Under the pieces are notes generated by a model. It had not been told where the DNA came from. It saw only the letters and a list, made by a program, of their open reading frames with translations, and searched no databases. Shown piece after piece: positions 12,064 through 23,049 of a stretch of 64,000 nt of DNA (the first letter of the stretch is position 1; every line of letters starts with the position of its first letter). Both the position numbers and the translations under genes were made by a program. The stretch spans positions 47,501 to 111,500 of the forward strand of contig VTPC01000971.1 of the NCBI GenBank assembly GCA_011009095.1, given 5' to 3'. The DNA comes from Ignelater luminosus. Lineage: Eukaryota > Arthropoda > Insecta > Coleoptera > Elateridae.

Positions 12064-13355
12064 AGATTTTGCTTTCTTATTCTTTAGTAGTTGGCGATCA
12101 CAAATTTTGCGTTATTTAATTATTTTATTCTGAAGTGTCATTAATCTTTGTGAATTGCCCCGGTATAATTAACACACCTTCTGTTTTCACAACGTTGGGA
12201 ATATAAAATTAAGTTTTTGGGGATTATAAATGCTCACTGGGGTTTTAACTGTAAGCCTTCCTCCCACATGGTGACCGAGAACGTTGAATCTGCTTTATGC
12301 TAACTACCATAAACTCAATTCTACCTTCCTAAAGTTATAAAAGCGAAACTCTTGATTCATGCGAGAGTCAATTGATGACATTTCATAGCAAATAATTAAA
12401 TAACTCCAAAGCCATCTTGTTTAGAACCTGTACTGTTATAATAATATGATTAGGAATAATTGCGAAATAAGCAAACATTAGATTATACAGGGTGTTCCAT
12501 TTAAAGATACAAAAAAAAATTACTTTTTGTGTTTCTTGATTGCCTGATATAAACAGGAAGATAATGACGCTACAGAGCGTCGAGAGTTCTGTTAAAACAA
12601 TTGCGCGCGATTTAATTTTATTTTAAATTTAAAAAATTGACTGATGATGTATAAACTTAACGACTGTCATAATTCAAATTCAAGAATATCATATAACAAT
12701 GAGGGTTAGAAGAACGTGAAATAAATCATTCAGTACTCGATAACCAAAAACCTAAAAACCAGATGTATAAAATTGACTTAAACAAATTCCATGATATTTC
12801 TAATGTGATGTTGCACGTTAACTACATACTGCATTGCTTTGTGTTACATTCTCCTGCTCGTATCCCTTTATTCCTTATTCCCATTGTTGGTGCACTGAAT
12901 GGCTACGATATTATTGTAATGAACTGACATTCTACATTCCTTAGTATTATCTGATGCAGTCTGATAACTACTTTGTGTCACATTACTCGCGATAATATAT
13001 TACATCTTGCTTTGGAACTCTTTTATGCTACTACTTATTATGAGAGTGAAAAGCAACGAAGACTTCGTCTTCTACCGTGTAACTCACAGACGCTTGTCGA
13101 TCTTTATTTGCGTAGCTTTACTAATCACGTTGCGTTTCATTAATGTTTACAGCATTCTGCCACAAAGTAATTTGTGAACCGGATATTTAAATAGTACTAA
13201 CTTTGGCGGTCTTATATATTTCGTTTTCCCTTTAGCCATCGAACAAGTTAATGATCGATAGCGATCGTTCTAAAGGAACTCTTGACATGGTCTCTAAACT
13301 TTTCTAATGTTTAAACTACAACAGGAGCTTCGCTTTTAGTTAATAAATACACGAC
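12064..13355. other. AT-rich DNA without recognisable genes
   Basis: A lone ACAGGGTGTTCC end at about 12487 looks like one terminus of another element whose partner end I cannot find. Nothing else recognised. Confidence 0.4.
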
Positions 13356-13359
13356 ATAT

Positions 13360-13585
13360 TGTTATGATATGGAGAGCTCTTTTTCTCAGGGTCCTTATTT
13401 TTCTTCGTTTGGTTCTTAATTTTTTTATTAAAACGCTATTTTCTGGACAATATTAATTAATTAATTTTTTTACTGTCATTACATTTATCAAAAAACAAAA
13501 TTTTTTTTTATACTCTTTTTTTTATCATTTTCAAATATCACTACATTTTTAATATCATCACATTTACATTTTTAATATCATCACA
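13360..13585 (-). repeat. 3' LTR of the LTR retrotransposon
   Basis: It begins TGTTATGATATGG and ends ATATCATCACA on the plus strand, giving TG...CA on either strand. It closely matches the copies at 15696-15921 and 17688-17911. The four bases before it are ATAT. Confidence 0.9.
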
Positions 13586-13595
13586 TTTTCCCTCC
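13586..13595 (-). other. Polypurine tract
   Basis: On the minus strand GGAGGGAAAA directly abuts the TGTGATG start of the 3' LTR, the position and composition expected for the plus-strand primer of reverse transcription. Confidence 0.8.
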
Positions 13596-14523
13596 ATATT
13601 AATATAAATTTTAAGCGTTTTATACTATAGCTTAAATTTTGATTAATATTAACTAAAATATACTCAATTGTGAATTCCATTACAATTTGATCTTTGTTTC
13701 TTTTATTTGTCTTATGTAATATAATAGATATTGTTTTGTTTCATGGTATACATAATATATTTTTTTATGGTGTTTTTATTTTATGTTTTTATTCTAACCT
13801 CAATTATGTGAATTGACGGTCTTCCACTTTGACATTTTGACATTAGGTAACTGTCATTTTTTTTCTGACATTAGTTAATTGTCATTTTTGACATTTGTTA
13901 ATTGTCACTTTGACATTACATTATTTCAACAGAATAACAATTTAAAATTTAAAAGTTTAGTTAGCATTATTAACATTTTATACAAGATTTTTTTTTATTG
14001 TTTTCTTTAACTCAGTATTCGACATTTTCATTTTATTTCACATTTCCTTCCTATTTCTGCCTTATTTTTTCAACTAGCTTTCATTCATACTACATTTATA
14101 CAAATCATCTTCTACAACTTCTTAAGAAATTGCAAAAATTATTTTCTCTAGTAGTAACGTTTTCTTCATATAACTTAACTCCCTGCCTCATTTATCTACT
14201 TCAATATCATATTTTATCTTTACTTATTCATATTAAGGATCATATTTTGACCTTTTCTTTTAATATTATCAATCATATCATTAATTATTTATTATTATTA
14301 TCATTATTATTCTACTAACTTCATATTCAAATCTTCATAATTATCATCATTTTAATAATACTTCATTAATAATTATTTAACTCATTATGATTATCTTTAA
14401 CACATTCATTCAAGCATCATTCATACCTTCTTGTCAAACCTAATACGCAATGTTCCCTATTCTTCTTTGGTTATTTTTGTCAACATTGGTTTCTAATTTT
14501 ACTTTAACATTCTCTTGTAGCAT

Positions 14524-15633
14524 TTATTCTAGTTGTTTGATTTTCTTTCTTTTTCTGTATTTGTAATTTCTTTGTTCCTCTCTGACTCCTGATAGTAAAT
14601 TCTTTAAATGTTCTTTCATTATCATTTTATATTTTTCCATCCTTATTTTGGATTTACTATCTTTCTTAAATATTTTATACCTCGATTCCTTATTTTTCTT
14701 TCTAGTCTTCTTTTTAGATTTTCTTTTGACTTTGAACCCCTCCAACCTCTTATTTTCCATTGTCATCTTCATTTTGTTTCTTTTTTCTGCTTTTCTTGCT
14801 CTTCTTAGTTTATTCTGCCAATTAATGGTACATTTCACTTTTTCTTTATTATTATTGTTACTTTTGATAATTTTTTTCTTATTTTTAAGATTTGCCTTTC
14901 TTATTGGTAAACTGTTAATTCTTTCTTTTGGATTTATTTGTTTGTGGTTTACTGAGAATTTTGCCATATTTTGAATCTCGCTATCTAATATACAATAATG
15001 ACTTGGTCCATGATTACCTGCTGTTGATTTCTCTTCAACATTTTTGTTTATTTTTTCTAATTCTATTTTCACATTCTGCTGGTAGTTTTCTTGTGCTTTT
15101 TCTTGCTCCTTAATTTTCTCATTTATATCTGCATCCCTTATTTGTAACATGTTGATAATTTCTTCTTGGTGTCTGTCTATTTTCCTACACATTTCATTCT
15201 GACTTTCATTTATCTTATTATTCACCTCTTCTTGTATTTCACCTCTCATGTTTTTAACAATATTATCCCATCTATTCTCATGATCTTCAAATTTTCTTCT
15301 AATTTCTTCAAATCTTTTCTCTTGATTATTATTGATTTCTTCAAATCTTTTAGTATTATCTTGTTTAATCTCTTCTAATCTTTTAGTTTGGTCTTCAAAT
15401 CTTTTATCTTGGTTTTGTTTCATTTCTATTAATATTTTAAGTAAATCTGGTTGTTGTTGTCTTATTTCTTTTTGCTCTTTATCTCCCTTTTCAACATCTT
15501 CCATGGTCTCCTCCATACTTGTACTTTCTTCTTCCATCTGTTCAATTTCAATATTTTCTTCCTCTCTTATGTCCCTTTTTCTACTATCTACCGATTTACC
15601 TCGCTTTGACATCTTTCCACTACCAACAGACAA
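14524..15633 (-). CDS. Gag-like coiled-coil protein of the LTR element
   Basis: An intact 369-codon frame starts 37 bp after the primer binding site. Residues 1-57 are charged with an acidic stretch. Residues about 58-205 are a long predicted coiled coil built of repeats such as KRFEEI, spaced by roughly 11 to 17 residues. After about residue 230 the protein turns very Lys/Arg-rich to the end. No capsid fold signature, CCHC zinc knuckle or protease triad is visible. In insect Gypsy-type elements a coiled-coil stretch often precedes the capsid domain, so this looks like a Gag N-terminus, for assembly or RNA binding, whose capsid and pol parts were lost. The basic tail may be out-of-frame remnant. 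The Gag-like role is inferred mainly from position. Confidence 0.7.
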   Translation of the reverse strand: MSVGSGKMSKRGKSVDSRKRDIREEENIEIEQMEEESTSMEETMEDVEKGDKEQKEIRQQQPDLLKILIEMKQNQDKRFEDQTKRLEEIKQDNTKRFEEINNNQEKRFEEIRRKFEDHENRWDNIVKNMRGEIQEEVNNKINESQNEMCRKIDRHQEEIINMLQIRDADINEKIKEQEKAQENYQQNVKIELEKINKNVEEKSTAGNHGPSHYCILDSEIQNMAKFSVNHKQINPKERINSLPIRKANLKNKKKIIKSNNNNKEKVKCTINWQNKLRRARKAEKRNKMKMTMENKRLEGFKVKRKSKKKTRKKNKESRYKIFKKDSKSKIRMEKYKMIMKEHLKNLLSGVREEQRNYKYRKRKKIKQLE

Positions 15634-15669
15634 CTAACAAAATGATAATTATGTCTTTTATTTAACTTG

Positions 15670-15686
15670 CCCCACGTTGGGCGCCA
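15670..15686 (-). other. Primer binding site, lysine-tRNA type
   Basis: On the minus strand TGGCGCCCAACGTGGGG lies nine bases after the 5' LTR. It matches the classic primer site complementary to the 3' end of tRNA-Lys1,2. Confidence 0.9.
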
Positions 15687-15695
15687 ATTTTTTTA

Positions 15696-15921
15696 TGTTA
15701 TGATATGGAGAGCTCTTTTTCTCCGAGTCCTTATTTTTCTTCGTTTGGTTCTTAATGTTTTTATTAAAACGCTATTTTCTGGACAATATTAATTAATTTA
15801 TTTTTTTACTGTCATTACATTTATCAAAAAACAAAACTTTTTTTATACTCTCTTTTTTTATCATTTTCAAATATCACTACATTTTTAATATCATCACATT
15901 TACATTTTTAATATCATCACA
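15696..15921 (-). repeat. 5' LTR of the LTR retrotransposon, copy left of the gap
   Basis: Same 226-bp TG...CA unit as 13360-13585 with few differences. It is followed on the plus strand by GTAG and then by flanking DNA that recurs after 17911. Confidence 0.9.
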
Positions 15922-16740
15922 GTAGGTATGTTCAGGTATGTTCTTTTGACAAGTGGTTTTACGTTGGGCACCAATTATAACATGAAAATGTAATTCTACT
16001 AAGTGTATGAGAATATCATAAATATAAGTCCAGGACATTGGAAAAACGAGAAATTCTGAATAAAACTGTAGTATTCCAAGACGATACTCATTTTTTCCCT
16101 TTGTTTCTGTCCGAGCAACAGACCTAAAATTTACATCGTTTTTCTATTTTTTAGAAAACTTCGTATGTATGCGGTAACAATTAGAGGTAAATTTGATTTT
16201 TATTTAACACAAATCGGTTAGTATTTATCGAAAGCATTTGAGGTTAGTAGACGTGTTAATAATAAATTTGGAAAACATTATTTCTAATGAACTATAACAA
16301 ATTAAGATTTACATAAAGATTGTATCGATTTCACCACATATTAAAACTTAGTACTAGTGATTGAAGTTTGTACAACATACATTAACCAAACCAATACGTG
16401 GGCTGTAAAATCTGCTAGGATTTCAGTTACAGAAACAAAGGCAACATTGTGGTAGAGTATTGGGTTCATTAGTACTTAGGAAGCTGCAAAGAGAAGTATA
16501 GAGGATTGTAAGTTTCCATTACAATGTCGACATCATCCGATGAAATGTATCAACGGAATGCACAGGACACTTACAGTTTGTAAAAAAGACAGTTTTTGTT
16601 GTTTAATTGTCCTTTTTGCTTATTATAAGTAATCAGTTTTCTATGTAATATTAATTTAAAAGAAGTAAGCAACCACTGAAAATGTAATCTACCATAATTA
16701 TCAGAAACGGATCTCTTAAGGTATCGATTGCTTATGATAC
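15922..16740. repeat. First copy of a duplicated flank
   Basis: About 820 bp matches 17912-18695 with scattered substitutions and an indel of about 35 bp near 16650. It ends exactly at the N gap with TCGATTGCTTATGATAC, the same 17 bases that precede 18696. The pattern suggests two alleles placed in tandem by the assembler, or a genuine duplication. Confidence 0.85.
15961..15976 (-). other. Degenerate second primer-binding-site-like motif
   Basis: The minus strand reads ATTGGTGCCCAACGT, one base from the lysine-tRNA primer site in the shared part. It may mark an older LTR element into which the present one inserted. The same motif is at 17951-17966. Confidence 0.4.
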
Positions 16741-17140
16741 NNNNNNNNNNNNNNNNNNNNNNNNNNNNNNNNNNNNNNNNNNNNNNNNNNNNNNNNNNNN
16801 NNNNNNNNNNNNNNNNNNNNNNNNNNNNNNNNNNNNNNNNNNNNNNNNNNNNNNNNNNNNNNNNNNNNNNNNNNNNNNNNNNNNNNNNNNNNNNNNNNNN
16901 NNNNNNNNNNNNNNNNNNNNNNNNNNNNNNNNNNNNNNNNNNNNNNNNNNNNNNNNNNNNNNNNNNNNNNNNNNNNNNNNNNNNNNNNNNNNNNNNNNNN
17001 NNNNNNNNNNNNNNNNNNNNNNNNNNNNNNNNNNNNNNNNNNNNNNNNNNNNNNNNNNNNNNNNNNNNNNNNNNNNNNNNNNNNNNNNNNNNNNNNNNNN
17101 NNNNNNNNNNNNNNNNNNNNNNNNNNNNNNNNNNNNNNNN
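16741..17140. other. Assembly gap (400 N)
   Basis: Exactly 400 undetermined bases. The sequence to the left is element flank; the sequence to the right resumes inside the Gag-like ORF at a point equivalent to about 15135. Confidence 1.
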
Positions 17141-17625
17141 CCCTTATTTGTAACATGTTGATAATTTCTTCTTGGTGTCTTTCTATTTTCCTACACATTT
17201 CATTCTGATTTTCATTTATCTTATTATTCATCTCTTCTTGTATTTCACCTCTCATGTTTTTAACAATATTATCCCATCTATTCTCATGATCTTCAAATAT
17301 TCTTTTAATTTCTTCAAATCTTTTCTCTTGATTATTATTGATTTCTTTAAATCTTTTAGTATTATCTTGTTTAATCTCTTCTAATCTTTTAGTTTGGTCT
17401 TCAAATCTTTTATCTTGGTCTTGTTTTATTTCTATTAATATTTTAAGTAAATCTTATTTCTTTTTGCTCTTTATCTCCCTTTTCAACATCTCCCATGGTC
17501 TCCTCCGTACTTGTACTTTCTTCTTCCATCTGTTCAATTTCAATATTTTCTTCCTCTCTTTTGTCCCTTTTTCTACTATCTACCGATTTACCTCGCTTTG
17601 ACATCTTTCCACTACCAACAGACAA
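17141..17625 (-). pseudogene. Second, frameshifted copy of the Gag-like gene (5' part)
   Basis: This matches 15135-15633. The start MSVGSGKMSKRGKSVDSRKR is conserved, but 14 bases present in the other copy at about 15448 are missing near 17456, shifting the frame right after KEIR. Downstream, the NMRGEIQEE coiled-coil part is still readable in another frame until the gap. It is therefore a defective or allelic version of the same gene. Confidence 0.85.
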
Positions 17626-17661
17626 CTAACAAAATGATAATTATGTCTTTGATTTAACTTG

Positions 17662-17678
17662 CCCCACGTTGGGCGCCA
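17662..17678 (-). other. Primer binding site of the second copy
   Basis: Identical lysine-tRNA-type site, placed between the second Gag-like copy and its LTR as in the first copy. Confidence 0.9.
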
Positions 17679-17687
17679 ATTTTTTTA

Positions 17688-17911
17688 TGTTATGATATGG
17701 AGAGCTCTTTTTCTCAGGGTCCTTATTTTTCTTCGTTTGGTTCTTAATTTTTTTATTAAAACGCTATTTTCTGGACAATATTAATTAATTTATTTTTTTA
17801 CTGTCATTACATTTATCAAAAAACAAAATTTTTTTTATACTCTTTTTTTATCATTTTCAAATATCACTACATTTTTAATATCATCACATTTACATTTTTA
17901 ATATCATCACA
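17688..17911 (-). repeat. 5' LTR, copy right of the gap
   Basis: A 224-bp TG...CA unit like the other two. It is followed by ATAT, matching the ATAT before 13360, so this LTR and the one at 13360 have the best-fitting target-site duplication. Confidence 0.9.
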
Positions 17912-18695
17912 ATATGTATGTTGAGGTATGTTCTTTTGACAAGCTGTTTTACGTTGGGCACCAATTATAACATAAAAATGTAATTCTACTAAGTGTATGA
18001 GAATATCACAAATATAAGTCCAGGACATTGGAAAAACGAGAAATTCTGAATAAAATTGTAGTATTTCAAGACGATACTCATTTTTTCCCTTTGTTTCTGT
18101 CCGAGCAACAGACCTAAAATTTACATCGTTTTTCTATTTTTTAGAAAACTTCGTATGTATGCAATAACAATTAGAGGTAAATTTGATTTTTATTTAACAC
18201 AAATGGTTAGTAATTATCGAAAGCATTCGAGGTTAGTAGACGTGTTAATAATGAATTTGGAAAAAATTATTTCTAATGAACTATAACAAATTAAGATTTA
18301 CATAAAGATTGCATCGATTTCACCACATATTAAAACTTTGTACTAGTGATTGAAGTTTGTACAACATACATTAACCAAACCAATACGTGGGCTGTAAAAT
18401 CTGCTAGGATTTCAGTTACAGAAACAAAGGCAACATTGTGGTAGAGTATTGGGTTCATTAGTACTTAGGAAGCTGCAAAGAGAAGTATAGAGGATTGTAA
18501 GTTTCCATTACAATGTCGACATCATCCGATGAAATGTATCAACGGAATGCACAGGACACTTACAATTTGTAAAAAAAGATAGTTTTTGTTGTTTAATTGT
18601 CCTTTTTATTTATTATAGGTAATCAGTTTACTGAGAATGTAATCTACAATAATTATCAGAAACGGATCTCTTAAGGTATCGATTGCTTATGATAC
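17912..18695. repeat. Second copy of the duplicated flank
   Basis: Matches 15922-16740. Unlike that copy it continues into unique DNA after 18695. No coding sequence. Confidence 0.85.
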
Positions 18696-19239
18696 TGTGT
18701 TTAGGAATTTGTGAAATGTAAGAGATTGTATTTCTTGCTAGAAAAAGTCACTGAGGGAAGACTGAAATGTTTGGAGATTTGTTGGTTGTCATTCCTTTCA
18801 GTTTCTTTTCAGTTTTTAGTATTTGCACATTTGTAAAGCACAAAAGATCTTTAATCATTACAAAACTAACTTTTCTAATATTACTTTGTTGAAAGACTTT
18901 ATGATGGTTTCCTTAACGCTTGTCATTTATGCACTGGTATGAGCAATTGAACTTTTAACGGGATAAAATGATGTCAATGAACGGTCTTTAGAGTACTTTG
19001 TTTTTGAGTCTTTCATTCAATGTACATGATATGTACTGCTATATTATTCAAACGTTTTGATTTTTCGCTTGGTGATTTGTCAACGATCGCCTGTCATACT
19101 AATATAAATTAAACTTATCTTGTTTTATTCGCTTTCGATTATTCATGTTCATATGAAATAAACTTAACCTTAAATTTTGGTTTTATGCTTAGTTTGTATC
19201 TATTAAGATAGAGACATTTGTTAATCTCTATGTCTTTTA
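18696..19239. other. AT-rich DNA without recognisable genes
   Basis: Nothing recognised on either strand. Confidence 0.4.
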
Positions 19240-20402
19240 GCTCTCATTATTTTCGCCACATCCATAGTTTCATTATCTTGAAATATATTGCGTTCTTCTT
19301 TGTAAAGAAGGTGAGCGTCTTTGTTTCTGGATTTTTCTTTTTTACCAATTTAGTCTTTTTGGCGGCTTTATTTTTTAATTCATTGTATTCAGATGTTATC
19401 AGAGTAGCGACAGATTTTTATCGTTTTTTTGCTGCTGGGTCAACTTTAAGTGTGGGATGAATCTTCTCTAAAAATTTTTTGGGCGACATATCTGGATCAT
19501 ATAAACTTTCTGTGAATGTATAACTAGATGATGCTGCCATGTCGATTGGAAAGTTTTCTGTTTGATTGCAGGTTGGTCAAGTATTGACTTCTTGCATTGT
19601 TTGAATATTTGTTATTTCGAAGTTTATGCTTTGATCAACAAGTGTGTAAGCGTGATCGAATATGCAAGGGTTCCAGAAATATATTCCCGTGGTCCTTCTG
19701 ACATCCCCAGCTTTGTGTTAAAAGTTCACCAAACTGTAATCGCTTTAGTTTCTTTTTCTGGACAGCCTCTCATCCATTTTCTACAAGTTTGATAACAGTA
19801 ATTTTTCAAAGATTTAAAAAAGGCTTTGGTCAGAGGTTGCAAATAGTGAGTGGAAACCTAAACAAATCAAATGACGCTATCTGCTTCAACAGTTTCCAAA
19901 AAATTAATTAAAATTGCCCCTGCAAAATGAACATTGCTTTTCCTTCTCTCTTGCGTGGTTGAAAGTGATCATTGCAAAAAGATTCTTGGAGTCACGTAAA
20001 CTAATTTTTGAGACAATATGTAAATTATGCGGCATTGAATCAGTTCACTTGGTCTTTAAAAGCGTTTTTGAACATCGAACCGAGTTAACCTGATCAGAAC
20101 AAGAAAACAATTGTTAAAACAATAGTAATTGAGTGATTAAATTCACTCAGATGAGTTTTCGTAAATACCTTTTGTTCTTGCTTTTGAATGATTAGAAGGA
20201 GTGGTAGAAAATGCAGACAATTTTCCCCTAATGTTACTGCAACACTTGTTGCCCTCTTCTTGGCTACAACATGGTGTGGTTTATTGCTCAACTGTAAATC
20301 TGTCTCAGCAAGATTAAAAATAGGTTTATCAAACAGTCCATTTTCTTCTATCATAATTTGCAAAAGTTGAAAGTAATGGTTTTCTACATCTATACGGTTC
20401 AC
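19240..20402 (-). pseudogene. pogo/Tigger-like (DDE_1 family) transposase relic
   Basis: A minus-strand frame from 20402 holds NLAETDLQLSNKPHHVVAKK, the decayed form of the NxDETGLQLxxKP block that carries the first catalytic Asp; here the Asp position is Ala. Further on, 19843-19771 encodes LQPLTKAFFKSLKNYC and then RKWM, the LQPLDxxxFxxLK block of pogo/Tigger/jerky DDE domains. After that, fragments such as ICRPKNF and a Lys-rich tail follow in different frames. Several stops and frame changes separate the blocks, so no transposase can be made. The N-terminal DNA-binding part is not recognisable upstream. Confidence 0.7.
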
Positions 20403-22527
20403 GTCCTGGACTCGTACATGGGATGCCGAATTTCCAATGCAAAACTGATATCTCGTCTAGGTGCCCCCCACTGCATTCTTTCCGCTTAACCCGATTTAAA
20501 ACACTAGAAAATGCAGAGGTCAGTCTTAAAATTAATAACATTTTTATTTATTAGATAGACGTGACACTTGCAGAGTATATACGGAAAGACGCTCTCTAAC
20601 AAGATCTATTAAAATCAAGCGAATAAACTTTCTCATACGCTCACCAGTGGCGTGCAGCTTGATACGAATTTAGCAACTGTTTCGAAAAAAAAATATCGGC
20701 AAGCAAGAAATTGTTTGCTACTCTATTGACAATGGTCTTTTCGACGCCGCAATAAGATTTCGTGTGGCTGTGCCCTCCTGAATTTTCCCCATTTAACCCA
20801 ATGTAAAATAATAGAGGACGCGGAGGTCTCTTTCAAGAGCTTTGCTGCCGTTGCATATTTTCCCATCCGGATTGCTGTAGCATTGCCGTAACAATAAAGG
20901 TCTCAGCTACCTTTCTACCAAAAAAAAAATTTTTGGCCCTTTGACTCGCTCGTTCTCCGAACCTACTGGGCACTAATGAAAACCTCCTAAATGCATAATA
21001 CCACCACTAGACTCTTTGTCATATAGAGATGACAACAGAATTTCTGTTTTTATATTCCAGCTTTTTGATGATCTGAAGATGTAATTCTTACAAAGGTTTA
21101 ATTTATATTTTGTAAAAACTCTAATTTTAGATGTAACTGTAAATCTATTTTTTTTTTAATATAAAAGAGACTAAATTTCAGACTGACTACTTCTTTATTT
21201 TATTTTTCAATTTTTAACCTTTTTTTTTTAAATGGTCTAGCCATTAGTTAATTCCGAAAAGGTAGTTTTACACAAAATCATAATTTAATTAAACTTTTGT
21301 CGTACATTGACGATTTAAATGGAAGAATTAAGCAATTACTTACTCTCCGTGGGTCGATGCAACAGACTTTGTATAAATCTTTTTTAATATAAGAAATATC
21401 GAGTTTGAAACTCGCTCGTTCCTTTAATATTATCCAATTTCTAAAATGTTAGTTAAAAAAATATTACTTTACTACCAAACAGAAAGCTTTCGGGTTGCTA
21501 TAGTAAAAATTAAATAAATTGTTGTAATCCAGTATTTATCGTAATGACACAAGATCCTATGAGATCATTACTCACTATTAGAAATATAATTATCCGAATA
21601 GCAGTTGCTTTAATTAAATCTGCATTAGTTTATTTTTCTAAATTTAAATGTTCCAAGTAACTTCGAAATATCTTTAAGATATCCAATTACAAACCAATCT
21701 AGTTTCCAACAAAAGCGTTTTTATAAAAAGTTAAAGCATCTATCTTTAATAAAAAAACTTCTCCAGTTTTATATTAAATAACTTCAACTATAAAATTCTC
21801 CTTTTTCGATGTTAAGTTTCACTTGGTTTACAAGGATACCGAAAATTGGTATTCAACTATTCAAACAATTTTTTTCTTTTTGTTAAATGTAACGTGGGTT
21901 TTTATAACTTAGGAAAAATTAGTTTAGTAAACTTTTCTTGTTTATTGTTTGTGTAAAATAAATTTAAAATACTCTAATTTTGAACTTGTACTCACTCCTA
22001 CACACAGTTTCTTGTTACAGCACGCAATCTGAATTTTTCTCATGTTTTTTTGTTCTAAAAATATAATTTTGATAACTAATTCTCTTTCAATTAAAAGAAT
22101 CCTTGGGAAGGCTTCGAGCATTTTACGCTTTTTTTTACAAGAAACCAAAAAAATTTGTTTGCTGTGCTGAAATTCTACTTTTTTCCTACAGTTTTGCTTA
22201 TTGTTTATTTATTTATCTATTTACATGAAAAACCAACATCTCTTAGTTTCCATACGCGTGGTTAAGCGATACAACTTTAACTTATATTCTTTCTTAAGCA
22301 TTGCTTTTTTCGACTGGAATATTATTTTATGCGGGATCTTAGGTTACCCCGCTACTTATATAATGAAAAAACTTAACGTGTTTGTTTTTCTACCTACTTA
22401 ATTACCTATTAACAATATAGCAATAACATAATTACTCGTAATTTAAATTTGTGCCTTCTTGGTTAGACGTCTCACTTCTAGATGAGTCTTTGAAGTTGTT
22501 TGGAAGGTTTCTCACTAGTAAGGAGGT
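20403..22527. other. AT-rich DNA without recognisable genes
   Basis: A weak, diverged tandem similarity links about 20450-20530 and 20770-20850, which share TTTAAC-CC-AT-TAAAA followed by GCAGAGGTC or GCGGAGGTC. The rest is AT-rich with no supported gene. Confidence 0.35.
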
Positions 22528-22982
22528 ATGATGTGGAGTATCAGTCTGCTACCAAATGAAATGTTTTCCCCGCCCATATCACACTGAGATTTCGCGCTAT
22601 AAAACAAAAGATATTAAACAGAACCTCCCGTGACCTCAGCTCATCTAGGCAGTCAGTAGAACTAATGACGAAGCCACCAAAACTTCAGCAGCAGGTTTTC
22701 AGCAAGAGCAGTACCTCCTCAAGAACCTTGAAGATTCTTTCGAGTCGTCTTTCTCTCTCTTTCAGCCGAACAAGATATCTTGTTGTGTTTGCAAGCAGTA
22801 AAAGAATCCAACAAAATAAATAAACGAAAGAACTAAACAATAGAAAGAAATCCTAAAATAAAAATAAAACAAAAGAAAAATAAAATCCAAACAATAACTC
22901 AGGAACAACAAAGGCTTTGCCCATTTCAGCACTAGCTCCAAATGAACAGTTGATCACAACCACAATATCGAACTTGGTATCA
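22528..22982 (+). repeat. Candidate LTR of a decayed retrotransposon
   Basis: The block starts TGATGTGGAGTATCAG and ends in ATCA just before a primer-site-like sequence. It holds a TATA box (GCTATAAAAC near 22600) and a run of A-rich sequence near its end. No second LTR is seen in the window. Boundaries are estimates. Confidence 0.4.
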
Positions 22983-22984
22983 AT

Positions 22985-23002
22985 TGTCGCCCAACGATGT
23001 GG
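22985..23002 (+). other. Degenerate primer-binding-site-like motif
   Basis: TTGTCGCCCAACGATGTGG differs from the lysine-tRNA primer site by a G-to-T change, an inserted A and another change near the end. It directly follows the candidate LTR. Confidence 0.4.
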
Positions 23003-23049
23003 CGATTTTTTTCGAACAAGAAAGAACTTATTCCTTGACGTCCCAAGAA

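Larger units (their letters stand above)
13360..15921 (-). mobile_element. Non-autonomous LTR retrotransposon with Gag-like ORF
   Basis: On the minus strand the order is 5' LTR (15921-15696), primer binding site, Gag-like ORF, about 930 bp of AT-rich leader, polypurine tract and 3' LTR (13585-13360). The LTRs are near-identical, about 226 bp, and run TG to CA. Only about 2.1 kb lies between them, and no protease, reverse transcriptase, RNase H or integrase is seen, so movement would need enzymes from an autonomous relative. The left flank is ATAT, and ATAT also follows the related LTR ending at 17911. The base right of this copy is GTAG instead, which matters for interpreting the duplication across the gap. 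Confidence 0.85.

Noticed and set aside
13998..14318. 106-codon plus-strand frame
   Set aside because: Composition is low-complexity T-rich internal DNA of the LTR element, with no motif and no initiation context.
14608..15637. Several plus-strand Phe/Leu/Ser-rich frames of 60-108 codons looking like membrane proteins
   Set aside because: They are the antisense of the Glu/Lys-rich coiled-coil ORF; GAA/AAA codons read backwards give TTC/TTT.
16716..17255. Apparently long frames of 141 and 179 codons
   Set aside because: They are carried through 400 undetermined bases; only the last part (NMRGEIQEE...) is real and belongs to the second Gag-like copy.
22201..22401. 66-codon hydrophobic frame after a TTTTTTCCTACAG acceptor-like site
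   Set aside because: No donor, no homology and composition typical of AT-rich noise.
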